Counted from the stretch's first letter, positions 1-7,859 are shown. The stretch: 10,307 nt of DNA from Synechococcales cyanobacterium PMM_0085 (GCA_949127705.1 CASBQJ010000536.1:1-10307); one strand, 5' to 3'. Notes: generated by a model from the letters alone, not told the origin. Program-made: numbers and translations.

Positions 1-1238
1 GCCTGATTGTCAAGCGCCTGGTGCTGGAACGGCAGCTCGGCAGCCTGAGCACCACAGCGCTACAGCAGCAGCTACAGGCTACACTGCAACCGCTACCCGA
101 CTCGGTGATTGAGCAACAGGCCGTGGCGATCGCGCTGACTCAACTCGACCCGCCTCTAGCAGACCTATTGCCGATTTATCAAGCGCTGCTGCAATCGGAG
201 GTAGACGCGCCGTTCTTAAACTTCCGCGTCGCTCAGATTTACATGCAGCAGGGCAATTTAGCTGACGCTCGCCAAGCCCTAGCCGCCTATCAAGCCACGT
301 CCTTTGGGCAGCGAGATGGGGGAGCCGAACTGATGTTGGCAGACGTAGATCGGCGCGACTCTAACCTAGACAGGAGTGCCCAACGCTATGAAGCCGTGAT
401 TGCCCAAAACCTGGCGGTGAACATCCAGCAAGATGCCTTGTTTGGCTTGGCCAATGTGCGGCGCGAGCAGGGAAAACTGGCGGAGGTTCTGCCGCTTTAT
501 CAGGCACTCCTAGCTCGCGAACCCGACAATGCCCGGTCTCAAATTGGCTATCTCAATCTGCGATATCAGCTAAACCAAATCTCAGATGCGGCAGCTATCC
601 AAGAATTGAACCAGTGGCTGAGTCAGCAATCGCCGCTGCCTGCCGATCTCGAACTCCTCAGTTTGGTTGGAGCCTTGCCCGCTGACCCCGAGCGGGAACC
701 CCTGTATCTGAGTTTGCTAGAACTGGCTCCGGCCAACCTGGCGGTGGAGCGCCGCTTAATTCAGGTGATCGCCCAACGCGACCCCGAGGCGGCGCGATCG
801 CGGATGGAACAAGTCGTCGCCGGCGATCGCGGCAGCATTGCGGGCTACTTCGTGCAAGGCGAACTGGCGCAGGCATTGGGCGATTTGGCGCTGGCCGATC
901 AGTCTTATGCTGCGATTTTGCAGCAGCAGCCCGACAACACCGATGCCCTATCGGCCTTAGCAGGCGTGAAGTTTCAGCGAAAGCAATACGATGCGGCGGC
1001 TGTGCTGTATAAGCGCGTGCTGACGCTCAAACCCAATGATCTAGAAACGCAGCGCGTGTTGGCCGAGCTATATCTAGCCCAAGACCTGCCCCAAAGCGGG
1101 TTACGCCAGCTTCAGCAGGTGCAGCAGTCCCAGGACGCCCAAGGCATTACCAACCCTGTGGTGGGCGATCGCGTCCAAGAAGTAGAACTCAATTTCCTGC
1201 GGCGGCGTGGACTCCAGCCCTATTGGGAACGGTATTAA
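1..1238 (+). CDS. TPR-repeat protein of the cellulose synthase cluster (5' end cut by window)
   Basis: The reading frame is open from the window edge, so the gene probably starts upstream; the first in-frame start-like codon is GTG at 21, and no ribosome-binding site can be judged. Counting from that GTG there are 405 residues, largely helical. TPR-like helix pairs are visible at about residues 66-92, 102-130, 137-170, 272-305, 307-340 and 342-370, several ending in the typical PDN or PND turn. There is no membrane segment or signal peptide in the visible part. The protein ends about 35 residues after the last TPR with a short charged tail (RRRGLQPYWERY). The position just before bcsB and bcsA suggests a role like the periplasmic TPR part of BcsC, which scaffolds export and modification of the cellulose chain. 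The C-terminal outer-membrane beta-barrel of BcsC is absent. The TPR assignment is firm; the cellulose role is inferred from neighbours. Confidence 0.8.
   Translation, partial: LIVKRLVLERQLGSLSTTALQQQLQATLQPLPDSVIEQQAVAIALTQLDPPLADLLPIYQALLQSEVDAPFLNFRVAQIYMQQGNLADARQALAAYQATSFGQRDGGAELMLADVDRRDSNLDRSAQRYEAVIAQNLAVNIQQDALFGLANVRREQGKLAEVLPLYQALLAREPDNARSQIGYLNLRYQLNQISDAAAIQELNQWLSQQSPLPADLELLSLVGALPADPEREPLYLSLLELAPANLAVERRLIQVIAQRDPEAARSRMEQVVAGDRGSIAGYFVQGELAQALGDLALADQSYAAILQQQPDNTDALSALAGVKFQRKQYDAAAVLYKRVLTLKPNDLETQRVLAELYLAQDLPQSGLRQLQQVQQSQDAQGITNPVVGDRVQEVELNFLRRRGLQPYWERY
794..830. repeat. Two HIP1 palindromes (GCGATCGC) 29 bp apart
   Basis: GCGATCGC occurs at 794-801 and 823-830 inside the TPR gene. 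Further copies include 126-133, 1165-1172 and 9960-9967, with about 16 in the window. HIP1 is the highly iterated palindrome of many cyanobacterial genomes and supports the taxonomic assignment. No local function is implied. Confidence 0.85.
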
Positions 1239-1321
1239 TTCGATGCTGAACCTTGAATTTTAGTGATTCAAATTGATTGAAATTGCCTGACGTTCTACAG
1301 TTCCTTACTCGATATCTACCC

Positions 1322-3718
1322 ATGCGACAGCACCTGCCCGTTGAAATCCCAAAATCGACACGACCGAGAGCAGAACAACGCCGCTGGTCTCGCTGTTCTG
1401 CCTCACTCCTGCTGCTGTTGATCGGTGGGTTGCCGCTGCTCACCCCCTGGGTCGCGTTGGCTCAAACCGAGCTACCCGACTACCGCCAAAACGCTATTCC
1501 GACTGAACCCATCCCCGACCAGCCCCTAACGCCCGCCAATGCCGATCAGAAAAATGTAGCGACGCTAGACGTGAAGCCGCTGGCGGCAGGAAAATACATT
1601 CTAGAATTTAACCGCAGTCCAATTGTGGGCACCCGATTGCAGCTGCGCGGCATTTACGATGAAGCCCGCTTGCGGTTTACTCGACCGCGCAATTGGGAAG
1701 CCAAAAACGTCCAAGTCTTACTGCGATTTCGCCATTCGCCTGCACTCTACGCCACCCGCTCTAACCTGACGGTGCTGATTAATGGCGTGAGCGTTGGCAG
1801 TGTGCCGATGAACAAAAAAGAAGGTGAGATTGGCACAGCAGTGTATCAGGTGCCTGCTAGCGCACTGCGAGATAACAACGAAGTCGTGATTGCGGCACTG
1901 CAAAATAACTCACCGACCTGCACGCAAGATCCGTTCGATCCATCGCTGTGGACGGAGATCCTACCCGATTCCAAATTAGTATTTGACTTTGTCCCCAAGC
2001 CCATTCAGCTCAATTTCAGCCGCTATCCCTATCCGCTGTTTGATGAATTGAGTCTCAACCCCAACGAAATTGCTTACCTATTGCCCAAATCCACCGATGA
2101 AGCCTGGTTAACGGCAATAGCCCGCTTTCAAACCGGATTAGGGCGCTTAGCTCAGTTTCGCCCGATCGACATGCGCTTGGTTGATGCAACTGCTGCGGTG
2201 AAGCCGGGTGAACGATTAGTGGTGATTGGGACACCTAAAATGCAGCCCGGTTTGCAATCCCTCAAGTTGCCTCTGACGCTGCAACAAGATCGGTGGCTGG
2301 ATGAAACGAAAAAGCCCATTGCCGATGACGTGGGTGTGCTGATGTTAACGACGACTGCCGATCAAACCGGAGTGGTACTGGTGGCGACGGGCAACACGCC
2401 GGCTGCGGTGAACAAAGCCGTGCAGTTTTTGTTGCAGCCCCGCGATCGCCAAATTGGTACAGGGCAAACCCTATTGGTTAAGCAGCTATCTGATGTCCCG
2501 GCACCGCCCTTACGCGACTGGCCGGGATATTTGCCCATGCCAGATCAGTTTCAACTCAAAGATTTGCAAACCCAAGGTCATGAACCGTTTCAAGACATTA
2601 CCACCCGAGGCGCAGATGCACCGCCCATTGAGTTTGATTTTCGGGCCTTGCCCGATGATCGGTTTTTGATTGGCAATGTGCTGAATTTACACTACAGCTA
2701 TGGTCCCCAGCTGAATCCGCTGACGTCGCTGTTAGAAGTGCAGCTAGATGGGCTACCGTTGGCAGGTCGCAAGCTAGATGCTGTCGATGGGGTCACTCGG
2801 GGCACATTTAAGGTGGATCTGCCTGCTGATAAAATCAAGCCCAATTCCAAAATTCAGGTGCGGTTTCAGCTCGATCCGCGAGAACGCCGTTCCTGTAATC
2901 GAGCGGTCGATCAACAGCTGTGGGGCACGGTTCATGCCGATACGCAGTTTGATTTGAAGCGGGATCAAGGAGCCAGAGTGCCTGACTTGAAACTGTTGCA
3001 GGTGGGCTATCCCTTTACGGCACCTCAAGATTTATCGCAGACGGCGATCGTTCTGCCCCAAACTCCTAGCCGCGCCGAACTGCTGCTGCTGCTGGAATTT
3101 AGTGAGCGGATGGGACGGCTGAGCCGAGCTGAATCTGTGAAGCTGAATGTGTATCGAGCTGAACAACTGCCGACCCAAATCCGCAGCTCGCATCATTTAG
3201 TTGCCATTGGCCAGCGATCGCAGTTTCCATTACCTGAGGCCGTTAAGGCCACTGGCTTTAATCTACAAACCTTGTTAGGTCGGCAGCGTGACGCGACCAA
3301 TGTGCGAACCTTGCCCGATGGGGAGGGAGTGGTGAAAGCCATCGTGTCTCCGTGGAATGGCGATCGCGTCTTGCTGATGTTGACGGGTCAATCGGATGCT
3401 GGGATCACACAGCTCCAAGATTTGTTTGCTCAAGACTCACTGTTTTATCAGTTACATGACGATACCGTCTTGATGAATGCCAACCAAGATGCCTTTTCAC
3501 CGCAGGGTTCTAACACCTACACCCTAGAGTTTCTTCAGCAGGCAGAGCAACATCAGGTATTGAGTGAGGTGAATTGGCACGATCGCCTGATCCAACGCCT
3601 GGGCGGTAACTGGCTGATCTTGATTCCAGGCACCGTGGTCATTGTGCTGCTGATCTACGGAGTTGCCCAGGCTTGGCTCAATCGCTACGTGTCCCAAGAG
3701 CAGTCCCAGGAGAAATAA
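1322..3718 (+). CDS. bcsB: Cellulose synthase periplasmic subunit BcsB
   Basis: BcsB is the periplasmic partner of the BcsA cellulose synthase: carbohydrate-binding and flavodoxin-like domains guide the nascent glucan, and a C-terminal helix packs against BcsA. From ATG 1322 the protein is 798 residues, slightly long for the family. A basic N-region (RAEQRRWSR) leads into a hydrophobic run and a signal-peptidase-like VALA/Q site at about 1457-1465. A CTQDPFDPSLWTEI block (about 1919-1960) matches the family pattern of Cys and Trp near the end of the first domain. A second Cys-containing block (RRSCNRAVDQQLW) recurs in the second half, as expected for the duplicated architecture. A single C-terminal membrane helix lies at about 3608-3676 (WLILIPGTVVIVLLIYGVAQAW). 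An in-frame TTG at 1277 would add 15 residues; I prefer the ATG because the signal sequence is already preceded by a long N-region. Neither start has a good ribosome-binding site. bcsA follows with no spacer. Confidence 0.9.
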   Translation: MRQHLPVEIPKSTRPRAEQRRWSRCSASLLLLLIGGLPLLTPWVALAQTELPDYRQNAIPTEPIPDQPLTPANADQKNVATLDVKPLAAGKYILEFNRSPIVGTRLQLRGIYDEARLRFTRPRNWEAKNVQVLLRFRHSPALYATRSNLTVLINGVSVGSVPMNKKEGEIGTAVYQVPASALRDNNEVVIAALQNNSPTCTQDPFDPSLWTEILPDSKLVFDFVPKPIQLNFSRYPYPLFDELSLNPNEIAYLLPKSTDEAWLTAIARFQTGLGRLAQFRPIDMRLVDATAAVKPGERLVVIGTPKMQPGLQSLKLPLTLQQDRWLDETKKPIADDVGVLMLTTTADQTGVVLVATGNTPAAVNKAVQFLLQPRDRQIGTGQTLLVKQLSDVPAPPLRDWPGYLPMPDQFQLKDLQTQGHEPFQDITTRGADAPPIEFDFRALPDDRFLIGNVLNLHYSYGPQLNPLTSLLEVQLDGLPLAGRKLDAVDGVTRGTFKVDLPADKIKPNSKIQVRFQLDPRERRSCNRAVDQQLWGTVHADTQFDLKRDQGARVPDLKLLQVGYPFTAPQDLSQTAIVLPQTPSRAELLLLLEFSERMGRLSRAESVKLNVYRAEQLPTQIRSSHHLVAIGQRSQFPLPEAVKATGFNLQTLLGRQRDATNVRTLPDGEGVVKAIVSPWNGDRVLLMLTGQSDAGITQLQDLFAQDSLFYQLHDDTVLMNANQDAFSPQGSNTYTLEFLQQAEQHQVLSEVNWHDRLIQRLGGNWLILIPGTVVIVLLIYGVAQAWLNRYVSQEQSQEK
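3708..3713 (+). promoter_or_regulatory. Ribosome-binding site of bcsA, inside the end of bcsB
   Basis: AGGAGA lies 5 nt before the bcsA ATG at 3719 and within the last codons of bcsB, whose TAA (3716-3718) directly abuts that ATG. It fixes the bcsA start and implies translational coupling, fitting the fixed partnership of BcsB and BcsA. Confidence 0.75.
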
Positions 3719-6289
3719 ATGGTTCGACTATCGCCTGCTCTTAGCCCAGCTAAAATCAAGTTGCCGACCCTGCCGGCTCAGTCGCTCATGGGGCTATTAA
3801 ATCGGCTGCCGCTTTTTTTTGACCAGATTTTAAAACGGCACCCGTATGTTTCTTTGCTCCTGCTGGGGGCTTTGATGTGGCTATCGGCTCCATTGCTGAC
3901 CCTCAGGCCAGCGATCTGGCAACAAGGGCTAGTTGCGCTCCTCTTCATCGGGATTGGCAACTGGCTGCTGCGCCTAGAAGAGCAGCAAAATGACACCGCA
4001 ACCAGTGAACAACTGCACCTGGTGCTGATTACCCTGAGTGTGCTCACAACCCTGCGCTATTTATACTACCGCACGTTTAATACGCTATCGCTCGATACCT
4101 GGCTGAATGCCTTTTTCTGCATGCTGCTCTATGCGGCTGAAATGTATGCGATCGCCACTTTGTTCTTTGCCTACTTTCAAACCATCCGCATTCGCGAACG
4201 CAAGTCGATTGATTTGTCGCCTATTCCCCAAGCCCAATGGCCCAGCGTCGATGTCTACATTCCGACCTATAACGAAGATATCGAAATCGTTCGTAAAACT
4301 GTGTTAGCGGCGATCGCAATTGATTATCCGGCTGATAAAAAATGTGTCTATGTCTTAGACGATGGCCGTAAATATCCAGAGCGACGCATCGAACTGCAAG
4401 CGATGTGTGATGAGACGGGTATTACCATGATGGTGCGAGACAATAATGACCATGCCAAAGCAGGCAATATCAACACGGCTTTGGCAAAAACAGCAGGCGA
4501 TCTGGTGCTAATTCTGGACTGTGACCACATTCCGGCGCGCTGTATTCTGCAAGAAACCGTTGGCTTTTTTACCAAGCCTAAGGTGGCTCTAGTGCAGACC
4601 CCGCACTGGTTTTATAACCCTGATCCGTTTGAGCGCAACTTGCTGACGGGCGGTCTGATCCCGGTGGGCAACGAACTGTTCTATAAAGTTCTACAAAAAG
4701 GTAACGATAACTGGAATGCTGCCTTTTTTTGCGGGTCAGCCGCGATCGTTCGTCGTGAATATGTGCTGCAAGTGGGCGGCATTGCCACCGAAACCGTCAC
4801 GGAAGATTGCCATACAGCGCTGCGCCTGCACTCACTGGGCTACGAATCGGTCTATTACGACAAAATCATGGTAGCTGGGCTGGCTCCCGAAAAGTTTTCG
4901 TCTTACGTAGGCCAGCAGGTGCGCTGGGCGCGGGGGATGGCTCAGATTCTGCGGATCGAAAATCCTTTATTCAACCGTAAGTTAAACCTCAGCATTCCGC
5001 AGCGTCTGTGCTATTTCAGCGCTACGTCTCACTTCTTTTTTGGCTTTCCGCGCCTGATGTATGTGATTGCGCCAATCGTCTACATGCTGCTGGGCATTTC
5101 GTCGGTGGGAGGGTTAGGGATTGAAACCTTGTTTTATGCGCTGCCGCATATTTTGCTCTCCATGCAGACTAATCATATTCCCTATAAGCATGTGCGGTTC
5201 TCGTTTTGGAATGAGATCTATGAATTTGCCATGTCATTTCAGGCTGGAATTGTCACACTGTTAGCCTTAATTGATCCTAAGCTGGGTTCATTTAATGTGA
5301 CGGATAAGGGATTAACGGTGACTGAGCGCAGCTTTGATTTTGACAGTGTGCGCTATCTGGTGTATCTCAGCATTGTGGCAGCGGCATCATTATTAACGAT
5401 TCCCTTTTGGCTGCTGATTAGTCCCCAAGATATGCAAGCGGTTTTAATTAACGCCTTGTGGAATGTGTTTAATTTATTCTTGCTCTTAGCAGCCTGTTTG
5501 GTTGCTTTTGAGCAACCTCAGCTCCGGAGCGGGCACCGCCTACCGCGCCAGCTAACGGCGATGCTTCATAGCGGTAGCCAAACCTGGACGGGGGTAACGA
5601 CCAACGTCAGTGAATCAGGGGCACTGATTTTGTTTGATGAGTGGCCTAATATCCCTGATGAAGTGCGGGTAGAGCTAGTCGGTGACTATGGCGCTCGCGT
5701 GTTGCTTGATGCGCAGGTGATGCGAGCTAACGCGAATAGCGCCTTGCAGGTGCAAATTGCAGTAAATTTCACCAATTTGAATAGAACTCAAATCGATGAT
5801 CTGGTATTAGTAATCTACTCAGATGTAAAGGAGTGGTATTCTCAAAAGCGGCAAGAAATAGATAATCCAATTAGCTCTTTTAAGTTTATTGCTGCCAGCA
5901 TGAATCGGGTCTTTCGTGAGTTTCGTCCAGCCGCGAGAGTCAACGTTCGCAAACAGGTTCAGGCCATGGCTTACCTATTTTGCGACGATTGGGGAGATGG
6001 CTCTTGTGCCGCAACGATTACGGAGCTTGGCCTGCGTGATTTGCGCTTAGAATTGGAAACGAATGATGTTGATATGTTAAACGAGTTGCAGGACTCCCAA
6101 TCTACGCTGAGTTTGTTGGTATTGCGCCAGCCCCAGGACCCCTCTCCGCAAAGTTTGATTGCCGAAATTAAGCATATCGAGCTGTTATCTGAGTTTGGCG
6201 ATCGCCTTATGATCGAGATGAGTTTCCCAACCTCGCTAGATTCGCAGCAAGTCGATAAAATTCGCCAACTTTTGCGATCGCTCAATTAG
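3719..6289 (+). CDS. bcsA: Cellulose synthase catalytic subunit BcsA (UDP-forming, c-di-GMP-activated) with a C-terminal extension
   Basis: BcsA is an inner-membrane family 2 glycosyltransferase that polymerises UDP-glucose into beta-1,4-glucan and translocates the chain. The protein has 856 residues. About four N-terminal membrane helices (roughly 43-60, 66-84, 98-116, 127-155) precede the cytosolic catalytic domain. Catalytic motifs are complete: DDG (214-216), DCDH (267-270), FFCGS (336-340), TED (361-363, general base) and QQVRW (399-403). More helices follow at about 433-598. The gating-loop motif FNVTDKG is at 525-531. A PilZ domain follows with RSGHR (603-607) and NVSESG (629-634), the RxxxR and [D/N]xSxxG motifs that bind c-di-GMP, so activation by c-di-GMP is expected. 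Residues about 735-850 resemble a second, degenerate PilZ domain (separate entry). The length exceeds that of the structurally known Rhodobacter enzyme (788 residues). The start is set by the AGGAGA site and the TAA/ATG junction. An 8-T run lies at codons 32-34. Confidence 0.95.
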   Translation: MVRLSPALSPAKIKLPTLPAQSLMGLLNRLPLFFDQILKRHPYVSLLLLGALMWLSAPLLTLRPAIWQQGLVALLFIGIGNWLLRLEEQQNDTATSEQLHLVLITLSVLTTLRYLYYRTFNTLSLDTWLNAFFCMLLYAAEMYAIATLFFAYFQTIRIRERKSIDLSPIPQAQWPSVDVYIPTYNEDIEIVRKTVLAAIAIDYPADKKCVYVLDDGRKYPERRIELQAMCDETGITMMVRDNNDHAKAGNINTALAKTAGDLVLILDCDHIPARCILQETVGFFTKPKVALVQTPHWFYNPDPFERNLLTGGLIPVGNELFYKVLQKGNDNWNAAFFCGSAAIVRREYVLQVGGIATETVTEDCHTALRLHSLGYESVYYDKIMVAGLAPEKFSSYVGQQVRWARGMAQILRIENPLFNRKLNLSIPQRLCYFSATSHFFFGFPRLMYVIAPIVYMLLGISSVGGLGIETLFYALPHILLSMQTNHIPYKHVRFSFWNEIYEFAMSFQAGIVTLLALIDPKLGSFNVTDKGLTVTERSFDFDSVRYLVYLSIVAAASLLTIPFWLLISPQDMQAVLINALWNVFNLFLLLAACLVAFEQPQLRSGHRLPRQLTAMLHSGSQTWTGVTTNVSESGALILFDEWPNIPDEVRVELVGDYGARVLLDAQVMRANANSALQVQIAVNFTNLNRTQIDDLVLVIYSDVKEWYSQKRQEIDNPISSFKFIAASMNRVFREFRPAARVNVRKQVQAMAYLFCDDWGDGSCAATITELGLRDLRLELETNDVDMLNELQDSQSTLSLLVLRQPQDPSPQSLIAEIKHIELLSEFGDRLMIEMSFPTSLDSQQVDKIRQLLRSLN
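5921..6268 (+). other. Putative second, degenerate PilZ domain at the BcsA C-terminus
   Basis: BcsA residues about 735-850 repeat the layout of the upstream PilZ domain. R740-VNV-R744 matches RxxxR. After the same 22-residue step from the second Arg comes T766-I-T-E-L-G771, aligning with N629-V-S-E-S-G634; the glycine is kept, while N and S are both replaced by T. The closing strand-helix pattern also recurs: LMIEMSFPTSLDSQQVDKI here versus LQVQIAVNFTNLNRTQIDDL in the first domain. Homology is inferred from motif spacing and pattern, not from a profile search. With both TxT substitutions, c-di-GMP binding by this copy is doubtful. Confidence 0.5.
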
Positions 6290-6373
6290 GCTGTTTGCGT
6301 TTTTATATCATCTTCACTAGATTTTTACCAACTTGCACCACCTCGTCTGTTAATCTATTGGTATGAATCAGCT

Positions 6374-6408
6374 ATTTGGCTGAAAAACAGATTTCTCTTC
6401 AGCCAAAT
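6374..6408. repeat. 11-bp perfect inverted repeat downstream of bcsA (possible terminator stem)
   Basis: ATTTGGCTGAA (6374-6384) is matched exactly by its reverse complement TTCAGCCAAAT (6398-6408), with a 13-nt loop. It lies 85 bp after the bcsA stop. No T-run follows on either strand, so it is not a classical Rho-independent terminator. Cyanobacterial transcripts often end at stems without T-runs, so a termination or 3'-end stabilising role remains plausible. Confidence 0.5.
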
Positions 6409-6445
6409 TGTCTACTTGGTGTTTTGCTCTACCCTCTGCCGTCTT

Positions 6446-6509
6446 GGCTACATTGATTGATCACCGTTGAATTGGCCTAGCATAGTTGCTAACGCTAATT
6501 GATGTAGCC
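6446..6509 (+). repeat. Nested hairpin element in the pixG upstream region
   Basis: GGCTACATTGATT (6446-6458) can pair along its full length with AATTGATGTAGCC (6497-6509): 11 Watson-Crick pairs and two adjacent G-U pairs. Inside the 38-nt loop, TAGCA (6478-6482) and TGCTA (6487-6491) form a second 5-bp stem with loop TAGT. The G-U pairs would become A-C mismatches in a - strand transcript, which favours a + strand RNA. It could be a 5' leader structure of pixG. I do not recognise a known riboswitch. Confidence 0.4.
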
Positions 6510-6648
6510 CGAGTTCTTAATGTTGAGTGATTGAGCCGATCTTTCATGATTGTGGTGAGCCTTCTAGCAGCCATGAGCGATCGCTTAAAGCAATGTCGCC
6601 GCGAGCCATTTGTGAGCATTGTAAACAGTTGAGATTTGAGTCAAGTAG

Positions 6649-7725
6649 ATGACAATGAATACTACTTCGGTCGCGAGCTATCGGTTCCCCCAACGGCTAT
6701 ATCCGCTTAACCTGTTGGCTCAGCTCAAAAGCCGTAAAGCCACCGGCTGTTTAAGGGTTGTAGACGGTTCTACAACGTGGTCAATTTACTTGGAGGATGG
6801 CGATCTGGTCTATGCCTCTAACTCGATTGATCCGTTTGCACGGCTAGATCGCCATTTAAATCAAATTAGCCGTCAGCTGCCTAGTTTAGTTAGCGCTGTA
6901 AGAGTGCAGCTGCGACTGCTATTTGAGAATAATCCCACCTATCAGTATGAATTTACATCTGATTATCAGGCCATTTACTGGCTGATTGATCAACAGTATC
7001 TAGCCGCTGAGCAGACGCCTAATCTAATTGATGCGATCGCCAAGGAGGTAATTGAAGGGTTTTTGCTGATTAAGAACGGCAGCTATGAACTGCTTGAAAA
7101 AGAACGATTTGATCAATGGCATACATTTTGCCGGATTGACTTGCGTCATCTAGTAGAATCTTGTCAGCAGCGTTTACAGCAACGGCAGCCCCAGGAACGC
7201 AGCAGTCCCCCCCCAGCGACTACAAACTTTAACCCAACCCAGCCGGAGCGGAGGCGATCATTCCCGAATACGTTCACGCCTGCCGCCGCTGAGTCTACGC
7301 CCCCAGTTAAGCCCTTTAACGCATCATCTACCCCGCCCAGTTCGGTCAAACTGTCTAAGCAGAACTACACGGTTGTCTGCATTGACGATAGCCAAACCGT
7401 TCTAAAATCAATTGATGCTTTTTTAGATGACTCTATTTTTTCGGTTGTCATGATCAACGATCCGGTCAAAGCGCTGATGCAAATCGTGCGGAGTAAACCT
7501 GATCTGATTTTGCTAGATGTGACGATGCCCAACTTAGATGGCTATGAGCTATGCTCTTTGCTGCGGCGGCATCCTAGTTTCAAAGCTGTGCCCGTAGTTA
7601 TGGTCACGGGTAATACAGGGTTCATCGATCGGGCAAAAGCAAAACTCGCAGGGGCATCAAGCTATCTGACTAAGCCATTTACCCAGTCAGATTTGTTGAA
7701 GACTGTCTTCAAGCATCTGAGTTAG
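6649..7725 (+). CDS. pixG: PatA/PixG-type response regulator (PATAN domain + receiver domain)
   Basis: This protein of 358 residues has the PatA-family layout. An N-terminal PATAN (DUF4388-type) region lies at about 16-175 (LLAQLKSRKATGCLRV, then an IYLEDGDLVYASNS core). A Pro/Ser/Thr/Gln-rich linker spans about 178-235. A C-terminal receiver domain spans about 238-358 with acidic pair D246/D247, phospho-acceptor D290 in LLDVTMPNLDGYELC, T320 and K342 (LTKPF). All receiver residues needed for phosphorylation are present. In the Synechocystis pix (tax1) system PixG is the first response regulator and likely passes the signal from the PixL kinase to the type IV pilus machinery; PATAN proteins act through protein contacts rather than DNA binding. 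A second ATG two codons in (6655) is possible. An 8-C run lies in the linker at 7207-7214. It heads the pixGHIJ order, which is the strongest support for the name. Confidence 0.88.
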   Translation: MTMNTTSVASYRFPQRLYPLNLLAQLKSRKATGCLRVVDGSTTWSIYLEDGDLVYASNSIDPFARLDRHLNQISRQLPSLVSAVRVQLRLLFENNPTYQYEFTSDYQAIYWLIDQQYLAAEQTPNLIDAIAKEVIEGFLLIKNGSYELLEKERFDQWHTFCRIDLRHLVESCQQRLQQRQPQERSSPPPATTNFNPTQPERRRSFPNTFTPAAAESTPPVKPFNASSTPPSSVKLSKQNYTVVCIDDSQTVLKSIDAFLDDSIFSVVMINDPVKALMQIVRSKPDLILLDVTMPNLDGYELCSLLRRHPSFKAVPVVMVTGNTGFIDRAKAKLAGASSYLTKPFTQSDLLKTVFKHLS

Positions 7726-7735
7726 TGATTTGAAC

Positions 7736-7750
7736 TGGCTAAGCTAGCCA
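7736..7750. repeat. Short hairpin just after pixG
   Basis: TGGCTA (7736-7741) and TAGCCA (7745-7750) form a 6-bp stem with a 3-nt loop, 10 bp after the pixG stop codon. There is no T-run. It may mark a processing or 3'-end site, but is short enough to arise by chance. Confidence 0.3.
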
Positions 7751-7778
7751 AATCATCATTGCCAACAGCTTGAAAAAG

Positions 7779-7808
7779 CAATTTAGCCATAACGGTGCCG
7801 CTAAATTG
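7779..7808. repeat. 9-bp perfect inverted repeat between pixG and pixH
   Basis: CAATTTAGC (7779-7787) is matched exactly by GCTAAATTG (7800-7808) around a 12-nt loop. It lies in the 148-bp pixG-pixH spacer, 65 bp before the pixH start. It could be a protein-binding palindrome or an RNA stem in the operon transcript. No known operator is recognised. Confidence 0.35.
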
Positions 7809-7859
7809 TGGAGCTATGCCGCCTGCCTTTCCATGATAGAGAATTTATAGTCTTAGTCT

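Larger units (their letters stand above)
6290..6648 (+). other. 359-bp non-coding region between bcsA and pixG
   Basis: I see no convincing gene on either strand here. The stretch contains an 11-bp perfect inverted repeat (6374-6408), a nested hairpin region (6446-6509) and one HIP1 site near 6578. It should hold the end of the cellulose transcript and the promoter or leader of the pix genes, but I find no -35/-10 pair good enough to place. The ATG of pixG lacks a strong Shine-Dalgarno sequence; only a weak GAG lies 8 nt upstream. Confidence 0.6.

Noticed and set aside
5971..6285. 104-codon open frame on the - strand inside bcsA
   Set aside because: It lies opposite a well-supported coding region, has no recognisable domain and a composition expected of an antisense shadow.
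6610..6630. TGTGA half-site near pixG resembling a CRP or NtcA site
   Set aside because: The second half does not form the TCACA or GTA-N8-TAC pattern, so there is no palindromic operator.
7846..7851. TATAGT as a pixH promoter -10 box
   Set aside because: There is no -35-like hexamer at suitable spacing, so it is too weak to annotate as a promoter.
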